Below, piece by piece: positions 7,764 through 13,843 of a stretch of 14,302 nucleotides of DNA. Made by a program: the position numbers and the translations under genes. This DNA comes from CAZIOQ01 sp964540975 (GTDB lineage: Bacteria > Patescibacteriota > Microgenomatia > UBA12405 > UBA6130): contig CAZIOQ010000058.1 of NCBI GenBank assembly GCA_964540975.1, positions 1 to 14,302 on the forward strand, read 5' to 3'. The notes under the pieces were generated by a model. It saw only the letters and a list, made by a program, of their open reading frames with translations, was not told the origin of the DNA and did no database searches. Position 1 is the first letter of the stretch; each line of letters starts with the position of its first letter.

Positions 7764-8243
7764 ATGCCAAGGAAAGGATCTGTTAGACCAAAAGAAGTAT
7801 TAGCTGATCCAATTTATAATAATAAATTGGTTACCAAACTGATTAATAAAGTAATGCGGAATGGGAAAAAAACTGTTGCCCAAAAACAAGTTTATCGTGC
7901 TTTTAGTTTAGTAGAACAGAAGACAAAAAAGAATGCCCTAGAAGTTTTTTTATCGGCTTTAGAAAATATCAAACCAGAATTAGAAACAAGACCGAGAAGA
8001 ATTGGTGGAGCTGCTTATCAGGTGCCAATGCCGGTAAAACCCAAAAGAAAAGAATCTTTGGCAATTAGATGGTTGGTGAGTGAAGCAAGAAAAAGGCCAA
8101 ATACTAGTTATCATACTTTTATTGAAAAATTAGCTGCCGAGATTGTCGAGGCAGCAAGAGGCGAAGGAGGGGCAGTGGCCAAAAGACAGGAGGTAGAGAA
8201 AATTGCTGAAGCTAATCGTGCCTTTGCTCACCTAAGATGGTAA
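7764..8243 (+). CDS. rpsG: 30S ribosomal protein S7 (uS7)
   Basis: S7 nucleates assembly of the 30S head and contacts E-site tRNA and 16S rRNA. The 159-aa protein begins MPRKG and shows RPRRIGGAAYQVP (76-88), the loop that binds 16S rRNA; LAIRWL (99-104); and the C-terminal block EANRAFAHLRW (149-159). Its length is normal for the family. It starts three bases after the rpsL stop, with AAGGA (7753-7757) at 6-nt spacing lying inside the end of rpsL, so the two genes are tightly coupled. A perfect AGGAGG at 7741-7746 is 17 nt away and probably too far to act. Nothing is unusual in the protein. Confidence 0.98.
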   Translation: MPRKGSVRPKEVLADPIYNNKLVTKLINKVMRNGKKTVAQKQVYRAFSLVEQKTKKNALEVFLSALENIKPELETRPRRIGGAAYQVPMPVKPKRKESLAIRWLVSEARKRPNTSYHTFIEKLAAEIVEAARGEGGAVAKRQEVEKIAEANRAFAHLRW

Positions 8244-8277
8244 AAAGAATCTTAAGATAGGTAAAAGGAAGGAAAAG

Positions 8278-9237
8278 ATGCGCAAAGAATTGCCAGGTAC
8301 TTATACCGAACTTAAAAATGGTGATTTTGAGATAAAAGCAAGAACTTCTCAAGGAGAAATCATCCAATACTCTTTAAAAGAAAAAGATTTAATTTTGGAT
8401 GTTGATTATGTTGATAAACAGGGGAGGTCAAGACAAGGCCGGGTTTTTTTAAAACCAGTAGTGGCTCAAGTTTGGCGAGTGGATACTCTTCTTCCTAGCG
8501 ATCTTCATTTATATTATCTGGCTAGCCTAAATTGTTATTCTGGACTACAAACTGAGGACTTGATTGCCAAAGCAAAATCTGCTAATGAGCAAGAGATTAA
8601 TCAATTTTTAAGAGAAAATATTATTCCTACCGGCCATTGGTCAATTATTGAACATAGAGGTCCTAGTTTTTTGATTGAGGGAATATCCCGGGCATGTTCT
8701 CACCAGTTTGTAAGACACCGATTGTTAAGTTTTAGCCAACAAAGCCAACGATATGTTGATTCTGTCGCTCCTAGTAAATTAGAGAAGGAGGAAATGATTT
8801 TTCCTTTTGTGATCCCTCCCTCCATCCGTGCTCAACCTGATCTAATAAAGGAATTTTTAAGCGGATTAAAGGAATCCTTAAAAAGATATTATTTTCTAAG
8901 AGCGAACAATGTTTTTCCAGAAGATGCCCGATTTCTGTTGCCTAATGCGACAGCTACCCGATTAGTAGTTTCTGGCAATCGGCGGGTTTGGCTTGAGCTA
9001 ATTCCTAAACGAACTTGCGGTCGAGCCCAATGGGAGATAGATATTGTGATTAGTGAAATTGCTCGTCAGCTTTGGGAAGAAATGCCAGTAGTTTTTCAAC
9101 AAGCTGGACCTCCTTGTTCTGGAGAGAAATGCAACCAAGGCAAAAGAAGCTGTGGTCTGCCACTGAAGAAGCCTTTGTCTGCTTTTTTTAATGATCCAGT
9201 GTATCCCCATGATAAATTAATCTTTGGCGCAAGATAG
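8278..9237 (+). CDS. thyX: Flavin-dependent thymidylate synthase ThyX, with N-terminal extension
   Basis: ThyX converts dUMP to dTMP using methylenetetrahydrofolate, NADPH and FAD (EC 2.1.1.148). The signature RHRX7S is present (R146-H147-R148 to S156, then R158). Also visible are GHWSIIEH (119-126), LPNATAT (221-227) and RTCGRAQWEI (245-254), in which R245 aligns with the arginine that binds dUMP in known structures. At 319 aa it exceeds the usual 220-260; the catalytic domain seems to begin near residue 62, leaving about 60 N-terminal residues I do not recognise. The tail has C280, C285 and C292 (CX4CX6CG), which with C247 could form a metal site (inference). Start supported by AAAGGAAGGA (8264-8273). 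It lies 34 nt after rpsG with no clear promoter, so it probably reads through from the ribosomal genes. It ends in TAG. An unusual guest between rpsG and fusA. Confidence 0.94.
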   Translation: MRKELPGTYTELKNGDFEIKARTSQGEIIQYSLKEKDLILDVDYVDKQGRSRQGRVFLKPVVAQVWRVDTLLPSDLHLYYLASLNCYSGLQTEDLIAKAKSANEQEINQFLRENIIPTGHWSIIEHRGPSFLIEGISRACSHQFVRHRLLSFSQQSQRYVDSVAPSKLEKEEMIFPFVIPPSIRAQPDLIKEFLSGLKESLKRYYFLRANNVFPEDARFLLPNATATRLVVSGNRRVWLELIPKRTCGRAQWEIDIVISEIARQLWEEMPVVFQQAGPPCSGEKCNQGKRSCGLPLKKPLSAFFNDPVYPHDKLIFGAR

Positions 9238-9251
9238 GATAAGAATTAGGT

Positions 9252-9280
9252 TTGTTTTAATCTTAAGCTTATGGTATATT
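9252..9280 (+). promoter_or_regulatory. Candidate promoter for fusA
   Basis: TTGTTT (9252-9257, 3 of 6 consensus) and TATATT (9275-9280, 5 of 6) are 17 nt apart, with TGG just before the -10 box forming an extended -10 (TGN). Transcription would start near 9287, about 35 nt before the fusA ATG. It lies in the 84-nt gap after thyX. The -35 is weak, but spacing and the extended -10 support it. Confidence 0.6.
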
Positions 9281-9321
9281 AATCTTTGACCTGAAAGGGT
9301 TATTTTTTTTAACAAATTTTT

Positions 9322-11439
9322 ATGGCTCAAGTAATTGAAGTGACTAAAAATAGACTTGTTCCTTTGGAAAAAATCCGTAATATCGGTATTATTGCTCATA
9401 TTGATGCTGGTAAGACTACCACTACTGAAAGAATTCTTTTCTACACCGGTAGAACTTACAAAATGGGTAATATTGATGAAGGAACAACGGTGACTGATTG
9501 GATGGTGCAGGAAAAAGAGCGCGGGATTACTATTGTTTCCGCGGCGGTGACCACTTTTTGGCGAGGGATCAGAATCAATATAATTGATACTCCAGGTCAT
9601 GTTGATTTTACGGCTGAGGTAGAAAGATCTTTAAGAGTTTTAGACGGAGCAATTATGGTTTTTGATGCTGAGGAAGGCGTCCAGGCTCAATCAGAGACTG
9701 TTTGGCATCAAGCTGATAAATATGGAGTGCCTAAATTAGTCTTTCTTAATAAAATGGATAAAATTGGGGCTGATTTTGACAATACAGTGAAAATGATTCA
9801 AGATAGATTTGGCAAAAGATTAGCAATCTTAACCCTTCCGGTAGGCAAAGAGCATGATTTTAAGGGAGTAATTTCTCTTCTGGAGCAAAAAATGCTAATT
9901 TGGGATAAAGACGAATTAGGAGTTGAATATTCAGTTTTAGATATCCCTCAAGAATTTCAAGCCCAAGTTCAAGAATACCGCTCTCGTTTAATTGAAGAGA
10001 TTGCTGCTCAGGACGAACAATTGACAGAAAAATTTATTAAGAACGAAGAGATTTCAGTTGATCAGTTGAAAAAAGTTTTAAGAAAGGCAGTGATCGCTAA
10101 TAAATTAGTGCCAATTTATTGCGGTTCTTCTTTAAGAAATAAAGGAGTGCAACCACTTCTTGATGGGGTGGTCGATTTTTTGCCTTCGCCAGTAGATTTG
10201 CCACCGGTGAAAGGGATAAACCCAAAAACAGGCCAAGAAGAACAACGAAAAACTGATAACAATGAACCCTTTTCTGCTCTACTTTTTAAGGTTCAAACCG
10301 ATCCCCATGTGGGTAAGTTATCTTATTTAAGAATTTATTCAGGAGTATTGCGGACTGGCGCGACTGTATTGAATGCCAATAAAGGGAAAAGCGAAAGAAT
10401 TGGCCGTTTACTTTTGATGCATGCTGATAAAAGAGAGGGGATCGAGGAAGGATTTGCTGGAGAGATTGTGGCGGCAATTGGTTTAAAAGAATCAGGAACT
10501 GGTCATACTCTTTGTGATCCCAAATATCCAATTACTTTTGAAAAAATTCAATTTGCTGAGCCAGTAATCTCGATTGCGATAGAACCTAAAAGTAAAGCAG
10601 ATCAGGAGAAATTAGGCCAGGTGATTAATCGTTTTTTAGAAGAAGATCCGACTTTAAAAGTAAAATCAGATGAGGAAACTGGCCAAACAATTCTTTCTGG
10701 AATGGGAGAATTGCATCTGGAGATTGTTGTTGAGAGAATGAAAAGAGAATTTGGTGTTCAAGTTAATGTTGGCCAGCCGCAAGTTGCTTACCGGGAGACG
10801 ATTACCAGAATCGCTCAGGGAGAAGGGAAATATATTAGGCAAACTGGTGGCAGAGGTCAATATGGTCATTGTTTGGTGCGGATAGAACCTCGTGAAAGAG
10901 GTACAGGTTTTGAATTTGTTTCTGAGATAAAGGGAGCGGCAATTCCGGCTGCTTTCATCCCTGCAATCGAAAAAGGAGTCAAAGAAGCAGCAGAGAAAGG
11001 AATTTTAGCTGGCTATCCCTTAGTTGATCTTAAAGTAGCGGTTTATGATGGGTCTTATCACGAGGTTGACTCTTCTGATATGGCGTTTAAAATTGCGGGA
11101 TCGATAGCTTTTCAAGAGGCGGCAAAACAAGCAAAACCAACGTTGCTTGAACCGATAATGAAATTAGAAGTAACTACTCCTGAAGAATATATGGGGCAGG
11201 TGATTGGCGATCTTTCTTCAAGAAGGGCACAAATTTTAGGCAGCGAAAGTCGGGGTCAAATGCGAGTTATTAAGGGCCTAATCCCGCTTGCTAATATTCG
11301 CGGATATGCTACAATAATAAGAAGTTTAACTCAGGGAAGAGGTTCTTTTTATGCAGAACCTTCTTGTTATGAAGAAGTGCCTAAAAATATCCAAGAAGAG
11401 ATTATTGCCCAAAAAATTGCTGGAAAAAAATCCTTATAA
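9322..11439 (+). CDS. fusA: Elongation factor G
   Basis: EF-G is the GTPase that moves tRNAs and mRNA through the ribosome and helps split ribosomes in recycling. It has 705 aa, normal length. G1 is AHIDAGKTT (25-33), switch I contains RGIT (67-70), G3 is DTPGH (89-93), G4 is NKMD (143-146) and G5 is near GSS (268-270). Domain III has SGMGELHLEI (459-468); domain IV has GGRGQYG (509-515) and GSYHEVDSSDMAFK (577-590), the tip that enters the A site (H580); domain V starts near TPEEYMGQVIGDLSSRR (619-635). Start: the ATG at 9322 fits the family, but the only purine-rich element (AAAGGG, 9294-9299) is 22 nt away with a run of eight T between, so initiation is not classical. A weak GTTA/TAAC pairing (9299-9302 with 9310-9313) could shorten that distance. 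tuf follows after 67 nt with its own promoter. Confidence 0.99.
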   Translation: MAQVIEVTKNRLVPLEKIRNIGIIAHIDAGKTTTTERILFYTGRTYKMGNIDEGTTVTDWMVQEKERGITIVSAAVTTFWRGIRINIIDTPGHVDFTAEVERSLRVLDGAIMVFDAEEGVQAQSETVWHQADKYGVPKLVFLNKMDKIGADFDNTVKMIQDRFGKRLAILTLPVGKEHDFKGVISLLEQKMLIWDKDELGVEYSVLDIPQEFQAQVQEYRSRLIEEIAAQDEQLTEKFIKNEEISVDQLKKVLRKAVIANKLVPIYCGSSLRNKGVQPLLDGVVDFLPSPVDLPPVKGINPKTGQEEQRKTDNNEPFSALLFKVQTDPHVGKLSYLRIYSGVLRTGATVLNANKGKSERIGRLLLMHADKREGIEEGFAGEIVAAIGLKESGTGHTLCDPKYPITFEKIQFAEPVISIAIEPKSKADQEKLGQVINRFLEEDPTLKVKSDEETGQTILSGMGELHLEIVVERMKREFGVQVNVGQPQVAYRETITRIAQGEGKYIRQTGGRGQYGHCLVRIEPRERGTGFEFVSEIKGAAIPAAFIPAIEKGVKEAAEKGILAGYPLVDLKVAVYDGSYHEVDSSDMAFKIAGSIAFQEAAKQAKPTLLEPIMKLEVTTPEEYMGQVIGDLSSRRAQILGSESRGQMRVIKGLIPLANIRGYATIIRSLTQGRGSFYAEPSCYEEVPKNIQEEIIAQKIAGKKSL

Positions 11440-11441
11440 AT

Positions 11442-11470
11442 TTGAAATTAGCCTAACTTGATGTTACAAT
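11442..11470 (+). promoter_or_regulatory. Candidate promoter for tuf and the S10 genes
   Basis: TTGAAA (11442-11447, 5 of 6 consensus) and TACAAT (11465-11470, 5 of 6) are separated by 17 nt, with TGT just before the -10 box as an extended -10. It begins two bases after the fusA stop. Transcription would start near 11477, leaving a leader of about 30 nt. This would let tuf be expressed above fusA, as EF-Tu usually is. Confidence 0.72.
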
Positions 11471-11494
11471 TTCTAAAGTTAATTTTTAGTTTAA

Positions 11495-11500
11495 AAGGAG
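11495..11500 (+). promoter_or_regulatory. Strong ribosome binding site of tuf
   Basis: AAGGAG lies 6 nt before the tuf ATG. It is one of the two best-formed Shine-Dalgarno sequences in the window and fixes the tuf start at 11507. It contrasts with the poor or distant sites before rpoC, fusA, rpsJ and rplC. Confidence 0.85.
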
Positions 11501-11506
11501 ATAAAA

Positions 11507-12706
11507 ATGGCAGAAACAACAAAACAAAAGTTTGAAAGGGTAAAACCCCATATTAATATTGGTACTATTGGTCATGTTGACCATGGAAAAACTACCTTGA
11601 CTGCGGCAATCACTAAAGTTTTGGCTAAACAAGGCAAGGCAAAAGAGATGAAATATGAGGAAATTGCCAAAGGAGGAGCGGTAAGAGATGTCAACAAAAT
11701 CTTAACCATTTCTGTTGCTCATGTGGAGTATGAGTCTGAGAAAAGACACTACGCCCATATTGATTGTCCAGGACATGCCGATTATGTGAAAAATATGATT
11801 ACTGGGGCAGCCCAAATGGATGGAGCAATTTTAGTTGTTTCTGCTGCTGATGGACCAATGCCTCAAACAAGAGAGCATGTTCTTTTAGCCCGACAAGTTA
11901 ATGTTCCAGCGATTGTGGTTTTCCTAAATAAAGTTGATTTGGTTGATGATCCGGAATTTTTAGAATTAGTTGAGGTAGAAATTAGGGATCTTTTGAAAAA
12001 ATATCAGTATGATGGTGATAATGTTCCAATTATTCGAGGTTCTGCTTTAAAAGCCTTACAAGGCGATGCTGAGGCGGAGAAATCGATCCTTCAGTTGATA
12101 GAAGCAGTGGATAATAGTATTCCTATCCCAGAAAGAGAATTAGATAAGCCATTTTTAATGCCAATTGAAGATGTCTTTTCTATTAAAGGACGAGGAACTG
12201 TTGCTACCGGGAGGATTTCTCGCGGCAAGATTAAGTTGAATGAGGAAGTAGAAATCGTTGGTCTAAGAGAAACAAGAAAAACTGTGGTTACTGGGGTGGA
12301 AATGTTTAGAAAAACCTTGGATGAAGGCCAAGCAGGAGATAATGTTGGTATCCTTTTAAGAGGGATTGAAAAAGAGGATGTAGAAAGAGGAATGGTTTTA
12401 GCCGCACCAGGGTCAATTACTCCCCATACCAAATTTAAAGCCGAAGTTTACGTTCTTAAGAAAGAAGAGGGTGGTCGACATACGCCATTCTTTAGTGGCT
12501 ATCGGCCACAAATTTATATTGGCACTACCGATGTTACCGGCAACATCAAACTTCCTGAAGGAGTAGAAATGGTGATGCCTGGTGATAATGCTAACCTTGA
12601 AATCGAACTAATCAAACCAGTGGCTTTAGAAAAAGGGCAAAGATTTGCTATTAGAGAGGGAGGATTGACAGTTGGGGCGGGAGTGATTACCGAGATTGTT
12701 GGCTAA
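11507..12706 (+). CDS. tuf: Elongation factor Tu, with atypical switch I
   Basis: EF-Tu carries aminoacyl-tRNA to the ribosome as a GTP complex. It has 399 aa, close to usual. G1 is GHVDHGKTT (22-30), G3 is DCPGHADY (86-93, catalytic H90), G4 is NKVD (141-144) and G5 is GSALKAL (178-184). Domain 2 has GRGTVATGRISRG (228-240); domain 3 has EGGRHTPFFSGYRPQ (321-335) and ends in AIREGGLTVGAGVI (381-394). The oddity is switch I: residues 53-69 read IAKGGAVRDVNKILTIS where E. coli has IDNAPEEKARGITIN. The Mg-contacting Thr (T67) is kept, but the RG before it and the acidic PEEKA stretch are gone, and the segment is two residues longer. Flanking sequence is fully conserved and other frames contain stops or no canonical motif, so a frameshift error is unlikely. 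G339 replaces an arginine common in YFRTTDVTG. Confidence 0.98.
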   Translation: MAETTKQKFERVKPHINIGTIGHVDHGKTTLTAAITKVLAKQGKAKEMKYEEIAKGGAVRDVNKILTISVAHVEYESEKRHYAHIDCPGHADYVKNMITGAAQMDGAILVVSAADGPMPQTREHVLLARQVNVPAIVVFLNKVDLVDDPEFLELVEVEIRDLLKKYQYDGDNVPIIRGSALKALQGDAEAEKSILQLIEAVDNSIPIPERELDKPFLMPIEDVFSIKGRGTVATGRISRGKIKLNEEVEIVGLRETRKTVVTGVEMFRKTLDEGQAGDNVGILLRGIEKEDVERGMVLAAPGSITPHTKFKAEVYVLKKEEGGRHTPFFSGYRPQIYIGTTDVTGNIKLPEGVEMVMPGDNANLEIELIKPVALEKGQRFAIREGGLTVGAGVITEIVG

Positions 12707-12739
12707 AAAGGACTTAATATTAAGAAATTTGTTTGAGCA

Positions 12740-13042
12740 GTGAATAAAATTAGAGTACGTTTAAAATCTTATGATCATCGGATTATCGATGAGGCAGCGG
12801 CAAAGATTATTGAGGCAGTAGTGACTAGCGGGGCAAAAGTAGTAGGTCCTATTCCTCTACCGACAGAGAGGAAACTTTTTGTGGTTACTACCAGTCCCCA
12901 TGCCGATAAAGATGCCAGAGAACATTTTGAAATTTTAATTCACAAGCGGCTAATTGATATTTTAGAAACTAACACCAGAGTGATAGACAGCTTGCAGCAT
13001 TTGGAATTACCAGCAGGAGTTCAAGTAGAAATCAAAATGTGA
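12740..13042 (+). CDS. rpsJ: 30S ribosomal protein S10 (uS10, NusE)
   Basis: S10 is a 30S head protein that also acts with NusB in transcription antitermination. The 100-aa protein shows RVRLKSYDHRIID (5-17), GPIPLPTERKLFVV (36-49) and TSPHADKDAREHFEI (51-65), all typical. I use GTG 12740 because the family starts here; no convincing Shine-Dalgarno precedes it. The 33-nt gap after tuf contains a perfect AT-rich 12-nt palindrome (CTTAATATTAAG, 12713-12724) of unknown meaning. The TGA stop coincides with the usual S10 end, supporting UGA as a stop here. The same frame runs on past the stop into a short downstream open frame, but read-through is not needed to explain S10. The gene joins the str operon to the S10 operon. 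Confidence 0.97.
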   Translation: MNKIRVRLKSYDHRIIDEAAAKIIEAVVTSGAKVVGPIPLPTERKLFVVTTSPHADKDAREHFEILIHKRLIDILETNTRVIDSLQHLELPAGVQVEIKM

Positions 13043-13047
13043 GGAGG
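13042..13047 (+). promoter_or_regulatory. Perfect Shine-Dalgarno AGGAGG overlapping the rpsJ stop codon
   Basis: AGGAGG begins on the last base of the rpsJ TGA. It lies 10 nt before ATGATG (13058-13063), which opens a 13-codon frame, and 115 nt before rplC, too far to serve that gene. So one of the window's two strongest ribosome binding sites points at a tiny open frame. Bases 13043-13049 (GGAGGCC) could also pair with 13133-13139 (GGCCTCT, one G-U pair) in the hairpin downstream. Confidence 0.6.
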
Positions 13048-13057
13048 CCAAAAATTA

Positions 13058-13099
13058 ATGATGGTTAAAAAATATTTTTTGATTACTCAAAGAAAATAA
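13058..13099 (+). CDS. Possible leader peptide between rpsJ and rplC
   Basis: A 13-codon frame reads MMVKKYFLITQRK and stops at TAA 13097-13099. A perfect AGGAGG stands at 10-nt spacing, and a strong hairpin begins 29 nt after the stop. That order (ribosome binding site, short frame, terminator-like hairpin, structural gene) resembles leader-peptide attenuators. The peptide is basic (three Lys, one Arg) and has no run of a single amino acid that would suggest a sensed residue. I do not recognise it in any family. It could be chance, since short frames are common in AT-rich gaps; the perfect ribosome binding site is the main argument for it. Starting at the second ATG (13061) would remove one residue. 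Confidence 0.35.
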   Translation: MMVKKYFLITQRK

Positions 13100-13127
13100 A
13101 ATTTTGGTCAAGTTAGTGATTAAGATC

Positions 13128-13150
13128 AATGGGGCCTCTGGCCCCATTTT
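13128..13150 (+). terminator. Strong terminator-like hairpin between rpsJ and rplC
   Basis: AATGGGGCC (13128-13136) pairs perfectly with GGCCCCATT (13140-13148) around a TCT loop, giving a 9-bp stem, followed by TTAATTT. The T-tract is interrupted by AA, so termination may be partial. Ending 14 nt before the rplC ATG, it lies inside what should be one operon and covers the space where an rplC ribosome binding site would be. It may set the ratio of rpsJ to downstream genes, act as an attenuator, or stabilise a processed mRNA end. I saw no good promoter between it and rpsJ. Confidence 0.62.
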
Positions 13151-13162
13151 AATTTGGCAAAG

Positions 13163-13843
13163 ATGACGATTAAAGGGTTTTTAGCCAGAAAAATGTCAAT
13201 GACCCAGGCCTGGGACAAGGCAGGCAATTTAGTGCCAGTCACGGTGTTAAAAGCTGATCCTTGTTTTGTGACTGAAGTAAAAAAAATCAATCAAGAATTA
13301 AGACTCCAATTAATAAGTAGCGGCAAACAAAGAAAGAGATTAACAAAACCTTTAAAGGGTATTCTTAAAAAAGCAGGCATCAAGGATAATTTTTTTAAGA
13401 TGGCTGAAGTTAGAGCAGATGAAGAAGTAAAAATTGGCCAAGAAGTAAAAATTGATCAAGTTTTAAAGCCTGGTGATCTAGTTAATATTAGTGGTTTAAG
13501 TAAAGGGAGAGGTTTTGCTGGAGTAATTAAAAGATGGGGTTTTCAAAGTCAGCCAAAAACCCATGGCCAATCAGATCGAGAAAGAGCCCCCGGTTCTATT
13601 GGCGCCCAAACCCCTGGTCGGGTGATTAAAGGGAAAAAAATGCCAGGACATTTTGGCAATCAGCAAGTAACAATAAAAAATTTATTAGTTCTTAATGTCG
13701 ACAAAAACAAGAATGAGGTTTTGGTTAAAGGGGCAGTGCCTGGGTATTATTCAAGTTGGTTATTAATTAAAAAAATTGGAGCGAAGAAGAATTTTTTAGG
13801 ATTAAGAGAGGAAAAACAAGATGAAATTAAAGAAAAAAACTAA
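13163..13843 (+). CDS. rplC: 50S ribosomal protein L3 (uL3)
   Basis: L3 binds 23S rRNA early in 50S assembly and reaches toward the peptidyl transferase centre. The 226-aa protein starts MTIKGFLARKMSMTQ, shows GLSKGRGFAGVIKRWGF (111-127), THGQSDRERAPGSIGA (133-148), PGRVIKGKKMPGHFG (151-165) and NLLVLNVD (173-180), and ends with a charged tail (215-226). I chose ATG 13163 by family alignment; an upstream in-frame TTG (13154) is possible. Neither has a Shine-Dalgarno, and a 9-bp hairpin ends 14 nt before the ATG, so how it is initiated is unclear. A 12-nt GC-rich palindrome (CCCAGGCCTGGG, 13203-13214) lies early in the gene. The end overlaps rplD by 23 nt. Confidence 0.97.
   Translation: MTIKGFLARKMSMTQAWDKAGNLVPVTVLKADPCFVTEVKKINQELRLQLISSGKQRKRLTKPLKGILKKAGIKDNFFKMAEVRADEEVKIGQEVKIDQVLKPGDLVNISGLSKGRGFAGVIKRWGFQSQPKTHGQSDRERAPGSIGAQTPGRVIKGKKMPGHFGNQQVTIKNLLVLNVDKNKNEVLVKGAVPGYYSSWLLIKKIGAKKNFLGLREEKQDEIKEKN

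Noticed and set aside
8249..8258. ATCTTAAGAT palindrome in the rpsG-thyX gap, with a related CTTAAG at 9262-9267
   Set aside because: Short and AT-rich; likely by chance in this composition.
9217..9600. Antisense frame of 127 codons spanning the thyX-fusA gap
   Set aside because: Covers the fusA promoter and G domain on the other strand and resembles no protein I know; low-complexity composition from AT-rich sequence.
13040..13099. UGA read-through of rpsJ into the in-frame short ORF
   Set aside because: S10 proteins normally end where the TGA lies, and nothing else in the window suggests UGA recoding. Kept only as an alternative reading of the short ORF.
13203..13214. 12-nt palindrome CCCAGGCCTGGG at the start of rplC
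   Set aside because: Lies in codons for the conserved MTQAWD segment; may add pairing options with the upstream GGCC-rich hairpin, but there is no independent support for a site.
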